A stretch of DNA of 64,000 bases from Chloracidobacterium validum (GCF_018304825.1 NZ_CP072648.1:1471501-1535500); one strand, 5' to 3'; counted from the stretch's first letter, positions 18,099 through 30,600 are shown. Numbers and translations are program-made. Notes: generated by a model from the sequence alone, not told the origin.

Positions 18099-20763
18099 GT
18101 GTCCACGGCAGCGACTCCGATGATGCGCCAATACCTGGCCATCAAGTCTCAGCACCCCGGCACGCTGCTTTTTTTTCCGGCTGGGCGATTTTTATGAACT
18201 GTTCTTTGACGACGCGCACATCGCGTCCCGGGAACTCGACCTTACGCTCACGGCCCGTCACAAGGACACCGCGCAGCCCGTTCCGATGTGTGGCGTGCCG
18301 CATCATGCGGCGGCCGGCTACATCGCGCGGTTGGTCGAGCGCGGATACCGCGTCGCCATTTGTGATCAAACCGAAGAAGCCACCGGCAAGACCAAGCTCG
18401 TCGAGCGCGCCGTCGTGCGCATCGTCACGCCCGGCACATCCATCGAAGACCAACTCCTGACCGGGGCTGAAAATCGCTTTTTGGCCGCCGTGGCCGGGAG
18501 CGCCCAAACCACGGCCGTGGCCTTTCTCGATGTCACGACGGGCGAGTTTTCCGTGACCGAAATCCGTGGGGACGGTCACTTGGCGTCGGGCCTGAATCTG
18601 CTGGAGCGACTGGCGCCGCGCGAAGTTCTCGCACCACAGTCCTTTGCCCCGTTGCTGGCCCCGGCCTTTCCAGCGCCCCCGTCCGATGACGCAGCCACGC
18701 GCCATCGGGACGCTCAGCCCCCGCGCTTTTCGGCAGTCCTCACGCTGGCCGAAGACTGGCGGTTCGCGGTGGACGCCGGCCAGGCGTTGCTCCTCAACCA
18801 TTTCGGCGTCTCGTCACTGGCCGGCTTTGGTCTGGAAGGAAAAAGTCACGCAATCGGCGTAGCCGCGGCGGTTTTGCGATACGTCCGCGAAACGCAGATG
18901 AATGATGCGCGTCATGTGACGAGTATTACCTGGTTTGAAACGACTGCGACACTTGAGCTGGACACGCTGACGCTCAAAAACCTTGAAGTCGTCGAAGGAA
19001 CGGCCGGTGGCAAGCATGATTCGCTGTTTGCCACGCTTGACGCGACCGTGACCAACATGGGTGGACGCCTGCTCAGGCAGTGGCTTCTGCGGCCGTCACT
19101 TGAGTTGCCGGTTATCGAAGCGCGTCTGGATGCGGTCACTGAGCTGCATCAGAACCCAATGCGGCGCGATGCCTTCCGGCAACGGCTACGGGCGATTCAG
19201 GACATCGAGCGATTGGTTGGACGCCTTTCACTCAACGTTGCCACGCCACGGGATGTCGCGGCGCTGCGCGCAAGCTGCGCCCACCTTCCGGCCCTCAAGC
19301 AACAGCTTCTGGAATGCTCGGCTTCGCTCCTGCTGACGCTTGGCGAATCGCTCGATGCATGCGCTGACCTGCGCGAACGCATCGAGGCGACCATCGTTGA
19401 AACGCCGCCGATCAAAATAGATGAGGGGCAAGTGATTCGGGCCGGCTTCAACGCCGAACTCGATGAGCTGCGCCACATACGGCACGACGCCAGCGGAGCG
19501 ATGGCGTCCATCGAACAGCGTGAGCGCACGCGCACCGGGATTGCTTCGCTCAAGATTCGTTTCAACAACGTCTTTGGCTACTACATCGAGGTCACGAAAG
19601 CGAATCTCAAGCACGTTCCGGCCGACTATGAGCGCAAGCAAACCATCGCCAATGGTGAACGCTACACGACGCCGGAACTCAAGCAGCTCGAAGCGCGACT
19701 GCGCGACGCCGAACTGCGGCTGATTGCGCTTGAGACCCAGATTTTTCAGGAACTGCGCGCCTTTCTCGTCGAACATGCGCCACGCCTCCAGGCGGCGGCG
19801 CGCGTCGTTGGACTGCTTGACGCGCTGGCCAGCCTGGCCGAGGTTGCTGCCCAGCGGCGCTACGTTCGCCCGGAACTGCACGCCGATGACGAACTGCTGG
19901 TTGAAGATGGACGGCATCCGGTTGTTGAAACCAACGTCGCCCGGTTCGTTCCCAACGATGTGCGCCTGAACAACTCGACCGACCGGCTGCTCATCATCAC
20001 GGGACCGAACATGGGCGGCAAGAGCGTGTATCTGCGCCAGGTTGGTCTCATCGTGTTGATGGCGCACATTGGCTCGTTCGTTCCGGCTCGACGGGCGCGC
20101 ATTCCGCTGGTGGATCGCATCTTCACCCGGATTGGAGCTGCCGACAACGTGGCCCGTGGGCGCTCGACCTTCATGGTCGAGATGACCGAAACCGCCTACA
20201 TCTTGAACACCGCAACGCCGCGCAGTCTGGTTTTGCTCGATGAGATTGGACGCGGAACCTCGACCTTCGATGGGCTGTCGCTGGCTTGGGCGGTGTGCGA
20301 ATACCTCCACGACGACGCGCGGCACTCGGCCAAGACGCTCTTTGCCACGCACTATCACGAGCTTGTTGAACTGGCGCGCGTCCTGCCCGGTGTCTGCAAC
20401 GTGCAGTTGGCCGTTTCTGAACAAGCCGGCGACATTGTTTTCCTGCACCGTGTCATTCCGGGCAGTGCCAGCAAGTCCTACGGGATTGAGGTTGGGCGAC
20501 TGGCCGGACTCCCCGCGTCGGTGATTCAGCGCGCCCGCGAAATTTTGAATAACCTCGAAGCCAATGAACTCGACGTGCTCGGCAAGCCGAAACTGGCGCG
20601 GCACCTGCCATCCCGCCGGGGCAAAGCGCACCGTGACCAGCCAACCCTGTTTGAAGCGGTCAATGAAACCGTGATTGAAGAACTGCGGGCGTTGGATATT
20701 GGCGAGCTGACGCCGGAGATGGCGCTCCTGGTCCTGCGTCGCTTGCGGGAGCGGCTCATGTAG
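18099..20763 (+). CDS. mutS: DNA mismatch repair protein MutS, interrupted by a frameshift
   Basis: The gene needs a frameshift to be read. It starts at GTG 18099 (AGGA eight bases upstream) as VSTAATPMMRQYLAIKSQHP, then GTLLFF. At a run of eight T (18169-18176) the frame is lost; the first frame stops at 18195. With seven T the reading continues as RLGDFYELFFDDAH into the frame open to 20763 (887 residues in all). The Phe-x-Glu mismatch reader (FYE) lies just after the slip. Downstream blocks are intact: VTKANLKHVPADYERKQ, Walker A GPNMGGKS, DEIGRGTSTFDGLS. MutS starts mismatch repair by binding mispairs. The rest of the gene is intact, so the frameshift is either recent, a slippage site, or a sequencing error. 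No mutL is in view. Confidence 0.93.
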
Positions 20764-20847
20764 CCTGTCCCTTCAGCCCTGGCGGCCCGGCCCCGAACCC
20801 GAAGGTATCAGACACGTCCCAAGTCGGGGATGCTCCAAGCCGGTGGC

Positions 20848-20876
20848 TTGACAGGCTATGGCCAGGCATCTATGTT
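20848..20876 (+). promoter_or_regulatory. Near-consensus promoter for the TPR/cdsA run
   Basis: TTGACA (20848-20853, perfect) and TATGTT (20871-20876) are 17 bp apart, about 40 bp upstream of the start at 20917. This is the closest match to a sigma-70-type promoter that I see in the window. Confidence 0.6.
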
Positions 20877-20916
20877 GCGCAACTTGACCTTTTATTTTTG
20901 AGTAAGGATTCGTCTG

Positions 20917-21810
20917 ATGGCGATTGGTGTCAAGCTCACAACCACCCGCAACAAGAGAAAAGCTGAAGCGAAGGCGGCGGCAGCCCAGGCAGCCCAGGCT
21001 GCGGCGACGCCCCCGATGACGCCGGAACGAGAGGCGTTGCTGCGCCCACCGGCTTTTGACCTGTTTCTACAGCGCGTGCGCCAGTCGGTCGAAGAAACCG
21101 AGCTGCCGCTGGCCAAAATTGGGCTTGCCATCCTGATTGTGGCCGTCCTCTCCGGCGGGGCCTATTGGTGGTATAGCTACAATCAAGCCAAGGGCGAGCA
21201 AGCCTTTGCGGAAGCCCTGGCCCTCTACAACGCCGAGGTCAAAGAGCCACCGAAAGAAGGTGAACCAACCAAGGAAGATGACCCACCAGTCGCGGGCAAG
21301 AAAATCTATACGGATGAGAAAACCAAGTACACCGAAGCCGCAACGGCTTTCGACAAAGCCGCTGGCTATGCTTCACAGAGCTTCATGAGCCGTTACTATG
21401 CCGCCCTGAGCCGCCTCAAGCTCGATCCGGCCCAGGGCATCAAGGAACTGCGTGACCTTTCCGTCACGCCCGGCGCCGTCGGCCAACTGGCGACGCTGGC
21501 CCTGGCTGACGCCGTTGCGGCGGAAGGCAAGATTGACGAGGCAATCGAGCATTACAAGCAACTCCGTGAAAAACGAGAGCAAGCCGGGGCAAACGCTGTT
21601 GTCTCGCCAGAAGTCATTGCTTTCGCGCTCGGAAAGCTCTACGAAGCCAAGCAGGACCCAGCGGCAGCGGCTAAAGAGTACATGATCGCCGCCAAATCGC
21701 GGAGCGTGGCGCTGATTGGACAACAGGCTTACCAACGATTGGCAGCCATCGATCCAGAGCTGGCCCGCCAGCTTCCCGAACCAAAGCTGGGTGACGACGA
21801 TTCCTTCTAA
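20917..21810 (+). CDS. Membrane-anchored TPR-like protein
   Basis: This is a 297-residue protein. An Ala/Lys-rich N-terminal cytoplasmic part (KAEAKAAAAQAAQAAA) is followed by one membrane span (about residues 68-86, IGLAILIVAVLSGGAYWWY) and an outside part with helical TPR-like repeats (about 120-290: AATAFDKAAGYASQ, EGKIDEAIEHYKQLREK, DPAAAAKEYMIAAK). The layout resembles YfgM-type proteins, which dock at the Sec translocon or BamB. A near-consensus promoter lies just upstream; cdsA follows 29 bp later. The exact role is unknown. Confidence 0.75.
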   Translation: MAIGVKLTTTRNKRKAEAKAAAAQAAQAAATPPMTPEREALLRPPAFDLFLQRVRQSVEETELPLAKIGLAILIVAVLSGGAYWWYSYNQAKGEQAFAEALALYNAEVKEPPKEGEPTKEDDPPVAGKKIYTDEKTKYTEAATAFDKAAGYASQSFMSRYYAALSRLKLDPAQGIKELRDLSVTPGAVGQLATLALADAVAAEGKIDEAIEHYKQLREKREQAGANAVVSPEVIAFALGKLYEAKQDPAAAAKEYMIAAKSRSVALIGQQAYQRLAAIDPELARQLPEPKLGDDDSF

Positions 21811-21839
21811 GGCGCTCGCCTCAGTGCAGTGCCGCGCAC

Positions 21840-22661
21840 ATGTCCAATCTCGTCTGGCGCGTCATCACGGCGCTTGTTGCACTGCCGTTACTGTTTTGGA
21901 GCATCTGGCTGCCAACGCCATGGCTCTTCGTAGCCATTGTTGTCCTAGCCACGCTCCTTGGCCTGGTTGAGTACTTTCATCTGGCTGAAAAACTTGGGTT
22001 TGTCCCCTTTGTCGTAATCGGTATCTGTGGCGTACTCGGTGTCCATGGCCTGTTTTACCTGCGCGCCATCGAGTTTCTCCCGGCACTGCTGGGACTGCTG
22101 CTGGGCGCGGCCATGGTGCAGGGTGTTCTCACCGAACGGGATTTCAAGAAGTCGCTTCCCTCCCATGCCGCAACCCTCCACGGCGTCGTCTATGTCGGCG
22201 TCCTGTGCGGCTTTTTGATCGGACTCAAGCGACTTGAGCCGACCGAACTCGGAAGCCGTTTCCTGACCTTCTTCTTCGTGGTCATCATGGCTGGTGACAT
22301 TACGGCCTACTTTGTTGGTCGCGCGTTTGGCCGCCATAAGCTGGCGCCGCTGGTGAGTCCGGGCAAGACGATTGAGGGCGCAATTGGAAACGTTCTAGGG
22401 AGTTTGGCGGCAGCCGCCGTCGTTCACTATTGGTTTTTTCCGGCGCTTCCCCTGGCGCATGCCATTCCCCTGGCCATCGTGATGAACATCATCGGACAAA
22501 TGGGCGACCTCTATGAATCGCTCCTCAAGCGTGGCGCCGGAGCCAAAGACGCGGCGGCGGTGCTGCCGGGCCATGGCGGGCTGCTCGACCGACTTGACAG
22601 TTTGCTCTTCAACGCGCCGGTGCTTTATTACTATGCGCAGTACGGACTGCCGCCCAGCTAG
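21840..22661 (+). CDS. cdsA: Phosphatidate cytidylyltransferase
   Basis: This 273-residue polytopic membrane enzyme makes CDP-diacylglycerol from CTP and phosphatidic acid, the branch point of phospholipid synthesis. The family signature is seen as VSPGKTIEGAIGN and the C-terminal block SLLKRGAGAKDAAAVLPGHGG followed by LLDRLDSLLFNAPVLYYYA. Several hydrophobic spans precede it. The start at 21840 lies 29 bp after the preceding TPR gene. In many bacteria cdsA is next to uppS and dxr; here it is not. Confidence 0.95.
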   Translation: MSNLVWRVITALVALPLLFWSIWLPTPWLFVAIVVLATLLGLVEYFHLAEKLGFVPFVVIGICGVLGVHGLFYLRAIEFLPALLGLLLGAAMVQGVLTERDFKKSLPSHAATLHGVVYVGVLCGFLIGLKRLEPTELGSRFLTFFFVVIMAGDITAYFVGRAFGRHKLAPLVSPGKTIEGAIGNVLGSLAAAAVVHYWFFPALPLAHAIPLAIVMNIIGQMGDLYESLLKRGAGAKDAAAVLPGHGGLLDRLDSLLFNAPVLYYYAQYGLPPS

Positions 22662-22739
22662 GACTTGGGACGGCGCGTGCCGCTACGACTCTCAGCGTCA
22701 GAAGGGCCGGCTCCCAGCGCCAGGTCCCGTGGGTATGCG

Positions 22740-23573
22740 ATGAAACCATCCACCGCCGTGGCACTTGCCATTGCCTGTCTCGTGACCGGCTTCTTCATTG
22801 GCTTTGCTTACACCAACAGTCGCAACCGGGAGTTTATTCGGGAGCAAGCCGAAAAAGCCCGGGCTGAAGCCTTTTCAGCAAGTGGTCGTCCGGGTGGAGT
22901 TCCGGCCGGCGATTCCCCTGACGACGCCATTCACCGCAACCCGAATGTCGAAACGGCCATTGCGGAAGCCGCCAGCAAGCGAGGTGACTTTGATACCCAG
23001 ACGAAGCTGGGCTTTTTCCTGGCCGAGAATGGCCGGATTCCCGAAGCGCGTGAGTGCTTTGAAGCCGCCGTCAAGCTTCGCCCCGAAGACTGGCAGGCGC
23101 TGGCGATCCTGGGACGGTTGCTTGCGGCAGAGTCCAAGTATCCAGAAGCCATTGCCCGCTTTGAGGCGGCTTACAAGCTCCAGCCCAACAATGGTCAGGT
23201 TGTCGTCGGGTTGGCCAATGCGCTCTTTGACGCCAAGCGTTATGAGGACGCCCAGAAGTGGTACGAAAAGGCTCTCACCTTCATGCCCAAGGATGTCAAT
23301 GTCATTACCGACCTCGGACTGACCTATTACTTCCGACGCCCGCAGCAGTTGGACAAGGCCATGGATTACTTCAAGCAATCACTCAGTATTGACCCGAATC
23401 ATACGCTGACGATTCAGAACTACGCGGTTGCCTTGCTCGACGCCAATCGCCCGGAAGAAGCCAAGCCGCTCGTCGCCAAGCTCGAACAACTTGCGCCGCA
23501 AAACGACATGCTGCCGGCTATCAAGCAACGCCTTGCCCAGGCCAATGTCACCGGAAACATCCCACCGCACTAG
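22740..23573 (+). CDS. Membrane-anchored TPR protein
   Basis: This is a 277-residue protein from the ATG at 22740. One membrane span near the N-terminus (TAVALAIACLVTGFFIGFAY, about residues 5-24) is followed by a charged linker and then TPR repeats: LGFFLAENGRIPEARECFEA, LRPEDWQALAILGRLLAAES, KYPEAIARFEAAYKLQP, RYEDAQKWYEKALTFMP and a last one around LDKAMDYFKQSLSIDPN. TPR arrays bind partners; none is identifiable. The gene ends 16 bp before the stop of the convergent moxR. Confidence 0.8.
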   Translation: MKPSTAVALAIACLVTGFFIGFAYTNSRNREFIREQAEKARAEAFSASGRPGGVPAGDSPDDAIHRNPNVETAIAEAASKRGDFDTQTKLGFFLAENGRIPEARECFEAAVKLRPEDWQALAILGRLLAAESKYPEAIARFEAAYKLQPNNGQVVVGLANALFDAKRYEDAQKWYEKALTFMPKDVNVITDLGLTYYFRRPQQLDKAMDYFKQSLSIDPNHTLTIQNYAVALLDANRPEEAKPLVAKLEQLAPQNDMLPAIKQRLAQANVTGNIPPH

Positions 23574-23589
23574 CAGGTCAGGCTGAACA

Positions 23590-24549
23590 CTAACGCGGCA
23601 CGGGCGTTCGCCGAACAATCTCAGCAATCACTTCGTCCGGGGTGATACCGTCAATTTGGGCCTCCGAGCGCAGCACGACCCGGTGGCGCAGCGCGGGCGC
23701 AGCGATGGCTTTGACATCATCGGGCGTCACGAAGGTTCGCCCGGCCATAGCGGCCTGCACTTTCGCCGTCAGCAACAGCGCCACGGCCGCCCGCGGACTC
23801 GCTCCCCAAGTCAGATTGAGCGCCGCCGGCGGACGAGTGCCCCGCACGATGTCCACGATGTAGCGCCGAATACCTTCCTCCGTCGTCACATCCCGGACGG
23901 CCGCGCGGCAGTGGAGGACAACGCTCAAATCCGTTAGGCACTCCAGCGGCACGGCATCGAGCCGGCGCGCGTTGAAGCCCAGGTTCCAGTTGGAAACGAC
24001 CTGAAGTTCTTCCTCCAGCGATGGATAATCCACAATGATCTTCAGCAAAAACCGGTCAAGCTGAGCTTCAGGCAGCGGATAGGTTCCCTCATACTCAATC
24101 GGATTTTGCGTTGCCAGCACCATGAACAGCGGCGACATGCGGTGCGTCTCGCCATCCACCGTCACCTGCCGCTCCTCCATGGCCTCAAGCAAAGCCGCCT
24201 GCGTTTTAGGTGGCGTTCGATTGATTTCATCCGCCAGCAGCAAGTCAGTAAAAACCGGCCCCCGGCGAAAGGTAAAAAGCCCGGTCGCGGTGTTATACAC
24301 ATTCGTTCCGGTCACATCCGCCGGCATTAAGTCGGGGGTGAACTGAATCCGGTTGAAGTCCGCGCCAATCACGCGCGCCAGGGTTTTGACAAGCAGGGTC
24401 TTGGCCGTCCCAGGCGGACCTTCCAGCAGGACATGTCCTTCGGCAAACAACCCAATCAGAATCTGGTCAATAATGGCATCCTGGCCAACGATGACGAGAT
24501 GCAGTTGCCGCCGAATGAAATCCGCAACATCCTGCACAGATGGTTCCAT
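23590..24549 (-). CDS. MoxR family AAA+ ATPase
   Basis: This is a 319-residue AAA+ protein from the ATG at 24549 (AGGA upstream; an earlier in-frame start at 24570 is less likely). Walker A GPPGTAKT lies at 44-51, Walker B is [21 protein letters not shown], and the sensor-type [25 protein letters not shown] follows (written in parts here: [19 protein letters not shown]). A C-terminal lid helix bundle ends in [15 protein letters not shown]. MoxR ATPases act as chaperones that insert cofactors or assemble metal proteins, usually with a DUF58 partner. The giant TPR gene precedes it on the same strand 53 bp upstream, suggesting a joint transcript. Confidence 0.94.
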   Translation of the reverse strand: MEPSVQDVADFIRRQLHLVIVGQDAIIDQILIGLFAEGHVLLEGPPGTAKTLLVKTLARVIGADFNRIQFTPDLMPADVTGTNVYNTATGLFTFRRGPVFTDLLLADEINRTPPKTQAALLEAMEERQVTVDGETHRMSPLFMVLATQNPIEYEGTYPLPEAQLDRFLLKIIVDYPSLEEELQVVSNWNLGFNARRLDAVPLECLTDLSVVLHCRAAVRDVTTEEGIRRYIVDIVRGTRPPAALNLTWGASPRAAVALLLTAKVQAAMAGRTFVTPDDVKAIAAPALRHRVVLRSEAQIDGITPDEVIAEIVRRTPVPR

Positions 24550-24602
24550 AAAACGAGGCTTCCTTTCCAACCGGGTACCGACCTACCTAGTTAACCATCC
24601 CG

Positions 24603-27600
24603 CTAGCGAAGCGTGCCAAGCGTATCAGTGAAATCGAGGTCACTCGTCGGCGTCAGACCAAAGAGGGTTTTGAGTGCTGGTTGCTGGTCGAGCCGCTGCC
24701 GAGCTTCGGCCAACAGCCGTTCGGCTTCCTCCACCGTCGCTTTCGTGTCGGCTATCCCACGCAGCGCCTGAGCAAAGCGCAACGCGGATGGCTCATCCCG
24801 CTGCGCCAACGCCACGGCGGAAAGCCGTACCAACAACGCTCGCTGTGCGGTCTGTCGCGCCGTTGCAGCCTCGCGGGCAGCAGACTCATACGCAACCGCT
24901 GGCGGCGTCCCCACCGGCTGGGTGTAAGCAAAGTTCAACGAAACAGTATCCACGGCACTTTCGGGAGAAAGGACTTGGACATTACTTGCCAGCGCCAATG
25001 CCAAAGCGGCTTGATTGGAGGCCAGGGCCGCGCGAATGACGTTCTCACGGTCAGATGAGCGGCTTTCGCGGAGGGCGCGCACATACACCTTTGCCGCTTC
25101 ACCGGGTCGGTTCGTGCGCTCCAGAAAATTTCCCAAAGCGAGTTGCGCCGTGGTGGCATAGGGTAGCTGGGCGGCCTGCTCGAATGTTTTTTGCGCTTCG
25201 GTCGTCCGTCCCAGAGCATCCTGCAAGGTTGCCAGGACAGTCAGGTTTTCCGCGTCAACGGATGTGGATTTGCCAACCCAGGTTTCGCCAACGGATGGCT
25301 GTCGGCGCACAATGGCTACTAGCTGTTCCAGGCCGCGGGCGCGTTCTTCCGTGGATAGTCGCCGGTCCAGCGCCACGTCATACAGGTGGGTAGCCGCTGC
25401 CGCAATGTCGCCGGTACGCGCCAGCATCCGCGCCAGCTCGATCCGGTTTTCGGCATCGCCCGGAAACCGCTTGTAAAGCTGCTGACGCCACTGGAGGGCC
25501 GAAGCATAAGCGCCATACGTTGCCGCCAGCGCAGCGGCGTCACCAAGTGTTTGCGTCTGTGGGTCGCGTGCGACCAGCCGCGTAAGCTGCTGGAGCGCGG
25601 CATCCGTTTCCTGACGCATGAACTGGGTTTCGATTCGTCCCAGCGCGGTTGCCAAGCTGCTGTCCTGAACCGATTGCAAGCGATAGTACGTTTCCAAAAA
25701 AGCCAGGGCGGCCCCGGCTTGTCCCTCATTCAGTAGCAGGTAGTAGGCATGCCGCGCCCGTTGGCCGGCGTCATCGCTGCTCGGTTCGGCGTCATTAGTG
25801 GTTTCCTGCGACTCGGCGACGAAACGTTGCAGTCGTTCGACGGCGGCCGGGAGGCGGTCGCTGCGGATGTCCACCACGGACTGCGCCATCACCAGCCACT
25901 CCGGCGCAACCGCGAAATCCTCCGGCTTGGAAACGTAGAGGTCGGGGGGCGCATCCTCACGCATCCGCCCAAACAATGTTTCACGCAGGGTCGCCATGCC
26001 CCGCAGTTCCCGTTCAGCCTCGGTATAAGCTTTTGAAGCCACCAACGCCGCCGCCCATGCTTGCTGCACCTGTGATAGTGCGCCGGCCAATGTCTCGCCG
26101 TTGAATGAATCTTCAGTGTAAAGCTCGTAGTCGCCGCGCGAGTAAGCATTGAGAATTTGGTTGGCTAGCTGCTCGTTCACCAGCCGGTAACAGGCCGTCC
26201 GCATCCGCACCGGCAAGGCATCGGTCAACGTCAGGCGCAGTCCCAGCCGTGTGTCGTCCGGCACCGCCGCGATCACCCGGAGGAACAACGGCACAATGAC
26301 GGCCTCGGCGGCCGGACGCTCGCGGGCCAACGTGGTTAGCAAGCCCACCAACGGTTCGTAAGCGTCTTCATCCGCGCGCTCACGAAGTTTGCCGATCAGA
26401 AACGCTTCGACCGGCGGCAGGGCGTCATTGAGCAGTCCATACCCCGCCATCACCGACAGAAAGGTGAGGTGGGCCTCTAGCGCCCCACGCCGGTTATCAA
26501 GTATCCGCCGCCAAGTCCCCAGCGCTGCGGGTTGGTTGCCCATCTCATAGAGCGCCGCGCCTTCGGCGGCGAGGGCTTCTGGGTTTTCCGGCGCCAGCTC
26601 ACGCGCCAGACGAGCATGCTCAAGGGCTTCTGGGTAACGCTTGCGCGCCCGCAGAAAGTTTGAGAGCGCCGTTTGCGCTTCTGCTGAACGCGGCGCGGCC
26701 TCAGTTTCAGCTACCAAAAAACGCAGCGCGTCGGCTGCCCGCGCGTCATCGAGCGTCAACCAGATGCCGTAGTTGCGAGCGGTACGGAACCAGTCCTCGC
26801 CAATGACTTCACCCGCCGGATCAGGTTTCCGATTGGCTTGTTCACCAATCGGCCGGAGTCCGAGCACTTGCCGGTACATCGCCTCCACTTCTGGGGACTG
26901 GTTGCGGAAGTAGAGTTCGAGCTGCGCCAGCCGCGCCTTTTGCCAGGCAGCCGGTTGTCCGGCATTTTCAATGGCCAACCGCGCCAGCTCTTTTTCGCGC
27001 ACATAGACGAAAAAGTTGATGACCTGTAACTGATAGGGCGAATAGCTCGCGGCCAGCCGCTGAAGCGCCGCCCGGTCGCCCTGCTGATGAAGTAACTGTA
27101 AAAGGCGCGTCACGAGCGGCTGCTCGTCGGAAACCAGTGCCCCGGTGCGTTGTCGGTAATACTGCTCCAGAACGCTTTTCTCAGCCGCCACGTCGCCAAC
27201 GTTGCGGCAGAAATCGGCGCGCGCCGCAACGAAATCAAAGCTTCCCGGGAAACGGTCACGCGCTTCCTCCTCCGCCAACAGCTTGAGCGCGGCCGTGGTA
27301 TCCAAGCGCGCCTGATAAAACGCCAGTAACCCACGGAGCGCGTTGACGTAGCCGGGGTCGGTGGCCGACCGACGGGCTGCCTGGGCGGCGTCCTTGGCGC
27401 GGATCAGCGCCGTTTCATACGCGCGGTAGAGGGAGGCATTGGCGGCAAGTGCGGTCAGCCGTTGGAAGTCGGGCGAGTTGACCACGGCGCGCATCAGGCG
27501 CTGCGCCAGTGCGTTGTCTAGTTCGGCAAGCTGGGCGGCCGTGGCATAGTCACGCACCAGCTTGGGGAAGCGCGCCGGACGAACGGTGGCGTCAAGAAGG

Positions 27601-30600
27601 TCGCGCCCACGGCTGGTCATCGAGGTTTGCGGCGCTTTGGCCAACGCCGCTGCGAGGGTTTCGAGCTTCCCAAGCGCGGCGACGGCCGATTCACGATACA
27701 CGACCGTCCGCAGCCAGCGCGTGACATCCTCTTCACCAAAGACTTCTGAACCTGGTGACTTCATGACGCGCCCGAAGCCTTCGTCATAAAAGCCACCGGC
27801 TTCAGCCACGAAGCCGGCCGTGAGGAGCGCCTCGGCGGCTGAAAAGTAAACTTGCGCGGACAACTGCTTGCGCTTCGAGAATGACTCCCGCAGGGCAGCG
27901 ACAGCCTGGTCGGGCTTGCCCTGTTCGAGATACACGTCGGCGGTTGCCGTGGCCCACACTGGGTTTTGCGGATCGAGTTCGGATGCGCGTTTGAGCGTGG
28001 CGAGGGCTTCGTCGTAGCGTCCGGCCTGACGGTAAGCGACCGCCAGCGCCTGCCTGAAGTCACCGCGTTGGGGTTCGTTGACAACGGCCCTGGCATATTG
28101 CGCCGCCACGCCTCCAAGATCGCCCTGAAACCGATAGATTTCGGCCAGGACGACATTCCAGCGATAGTTGCGATCAGCCTTCGTAGCTAAATCACTGTAG
28201 TAGCGGACAAGGCGCTCCAGCAGATTATGCTGCTCGGCGTACTGCAAAGCCGTTCGCAACCGCGCCAAGTCTTCCGGCTCACGGTTGATCAGCTCGATGT
28301 GCTGGTCAACCGCCTCGCCATGACGCCCCAGGCGCGTCAAAACGCGGATGTAGCCCCCGCGCAGTTGAGCCTCGTCAGCTCCGGCGGCCAGCGTGGCCAG
28401 CCCCTGCTTGTAGAGCGCCGCTAAGTCGGCATCCCGCTTGGTGTCACCCAGCAAGTCGGCGAGTTGGGTGAAGGCTTCGGTATCGGTTGGATTCGCCGCG
28501 TACCATTCCCGCAACGTGGCTTCCGCATTCGCCACCTGGCCAGCTTCGCGCTGCCGCTTGGCCAACTGGAGCGTGAGCGTCCGGCGATAATCCCCAACGG
28601 CAAGGCTCCGCGATGCCTGGGCCAGCGTCACAGCTTTGTCAATCGCGCCAAGTCGCCCGTAAAAGCTGCCAACCTCCTGCGCCACCCCAAGGTTATTGGG
28701 GTAATCGCGGGCAAGGCTGTCGAGCGTCCGCAGGGCATCCTCCCGCTGGTTGCGGTTTTCAAAAAAGGATGCCAGTTGAAGCCGATACTTGATGTTTTCG
28801 CGTTCATCACGCGCCAGCGTCACCAGCCGCTCCAGCACCCGACGCTCATCGGCAGCGCGCCCGGCACGGCGAAACTCATCACGAACAACGTCCAGAAATG
28901 GAAGTTCCGTACGCTGGGCAGCTTCGCGCGCCAGGAGGTCGAATCCGGCGTCGCGTTGCTCGGACTGCTTCAGGTAGCTGAAGTAACCCAGTACGAGGTC
29001 TGGGTTGTTTTGCTTGGCCAGTCGCGCCCGGAAGGTAGCTTCGATGCGGGCGGCGCCATCTTTCCGCCGGGACAAGGTTGCCAGCCGCGCAATGACCTGC
29101 TCGCGTTCTGGGCCGGCGGTGGTCAGCGCCGCCACATATTCCGCCAGCGCCAGGTCACGCTGCTGCCGCTCTTCGTAAAGTGCGCCAAGCTGATAGGCGT
29201 ACAGCGTGTCATCCCGCAGCCGCTCGCGCAGCACGCGGAGTGTCTGAATCGCGTCATCGTAGCGGTAGTAGTCCCAGTACAGTGTGGCCAGCTCAAGGTA
29301 AGCCTCTGGATTGCCCGGCGCGCGTTGGATAAGTTGCTCCCAGTAGGCTTTCGCGCCCTCCCAGTCGCCGACCTCGGCCCGGACTTCGCCGGCCAGCGTC
29401 GGGAAGCGGCTTTCCGTTGGATAGACTTTGGACAGTCCTGCCCACACGCTGGCGGCTTCATCGCGCGCGGTTGGCAACACTGGCGCCAGCGAGCGCAGTA
29501 ACGTTGCCAGCCGTTCGCTGTAATAGGCATCCCCAGGGTACTTCGCGGCCAGCTCCCGATAGGCTTCGATGGCTTCCTCATGCCGCGAGAGCCAGAGCGC
29601 GGCGTCGGCGGCAAATTGCCGATAGCTCGCGCTGGGTTGTGCCTTGGCCGTTTCGTAGCTCGCAGCCAAACGGTTCTTTTCGGAAAGATAGGCGAGATAT
29701 TCGTTGCGCAGGGTCGGGTCGGCGAAATAGTACTGCCCGGCCAGCCGCGTCCAGTCCATCATGCGGTTCGTCGCCCGGTAGTAGGTCAGTAACCCGCGCA
29801 CGAAAAACAAGTTGGTGGGAAAGCGGTCATGGGCAAACCGGAAAAGCTGCAAGTACAACCGCGCGTCGTTGTTGTTTTCGCCAAGTTGAACGTCCGCGAA
29901 GAACGCCTGAAGGTAAGCGGCCAGGTCTTCGTCATCGAGCGCGGCGACAAGTTGCTTCGAGTATTCGGCAAACGCAGCCTGGCGCTCGTTCCGCACAAAC
30001 CACCGCGCCAGGCGATGCCGCCAAGTGTTGTCGCCGAAGCGTTGCACTGCCTGCCGATACGCCCGCAGTTGCTCGTCCACTAGGCTTTGCTGCCCTAGCC
30101 ACCGCAGCAAACGCTCATACAACCCCTCCTCACGCGGATGCTTTTTGATTTCACCGTAGAGAAAGGCCAGCGTCGGATTGGGGACTGGTTTAGCGGCCGG
30201 AGCGCCAGCGGCGGACTCATTGGCGTTTTGGGATTCGGCGGCAAAGCTGGCGATGACGCGCTCCAAAACCGAAGCATAGGTTATGGTTTCTCTTGGCTCG
30301 ACCGTCCGGCCGAGGTAGTCGCTTGGGTAATCGTAAAACTGGAAGTCGTCCTGGTCGTCGCTCTCGTTGGCGTCGGTTGGGTCATAGATGCGGTAGGAAG
30401 ACGCCGTCAGCTCAGCCGAGCCGGATGGCAACGCCTCTGGGGTGAACACCCAGCGCCGCGCCGAAACCGGCATCAGTGCCTTTCCACGGGGGTGTTGCGC
30501 CGCCAACCGGTCGAGCAGCGCCACCAGTCGTTTGCGCTCGTCTGCTCGTCGCCCCAGCCGCGCTTCGGCTTCCGCCGTCTGCAAGGCAATCTCGGCAGCG

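Noticed and set aside
19228-20631. 467-codon open frame on the minus strand inside mutS
   Set aside because: It lies opposite a well-conserved MutS core, has no known motif, and high-GC coding regions commonly give long antisense frames.
28464-29501. 345-codon plus-strand frame inside the giant TPR gene
   Set aside because: It mirrors codon bias of the true minus-strand TPR frame and shows no domain or ribosome binding site.
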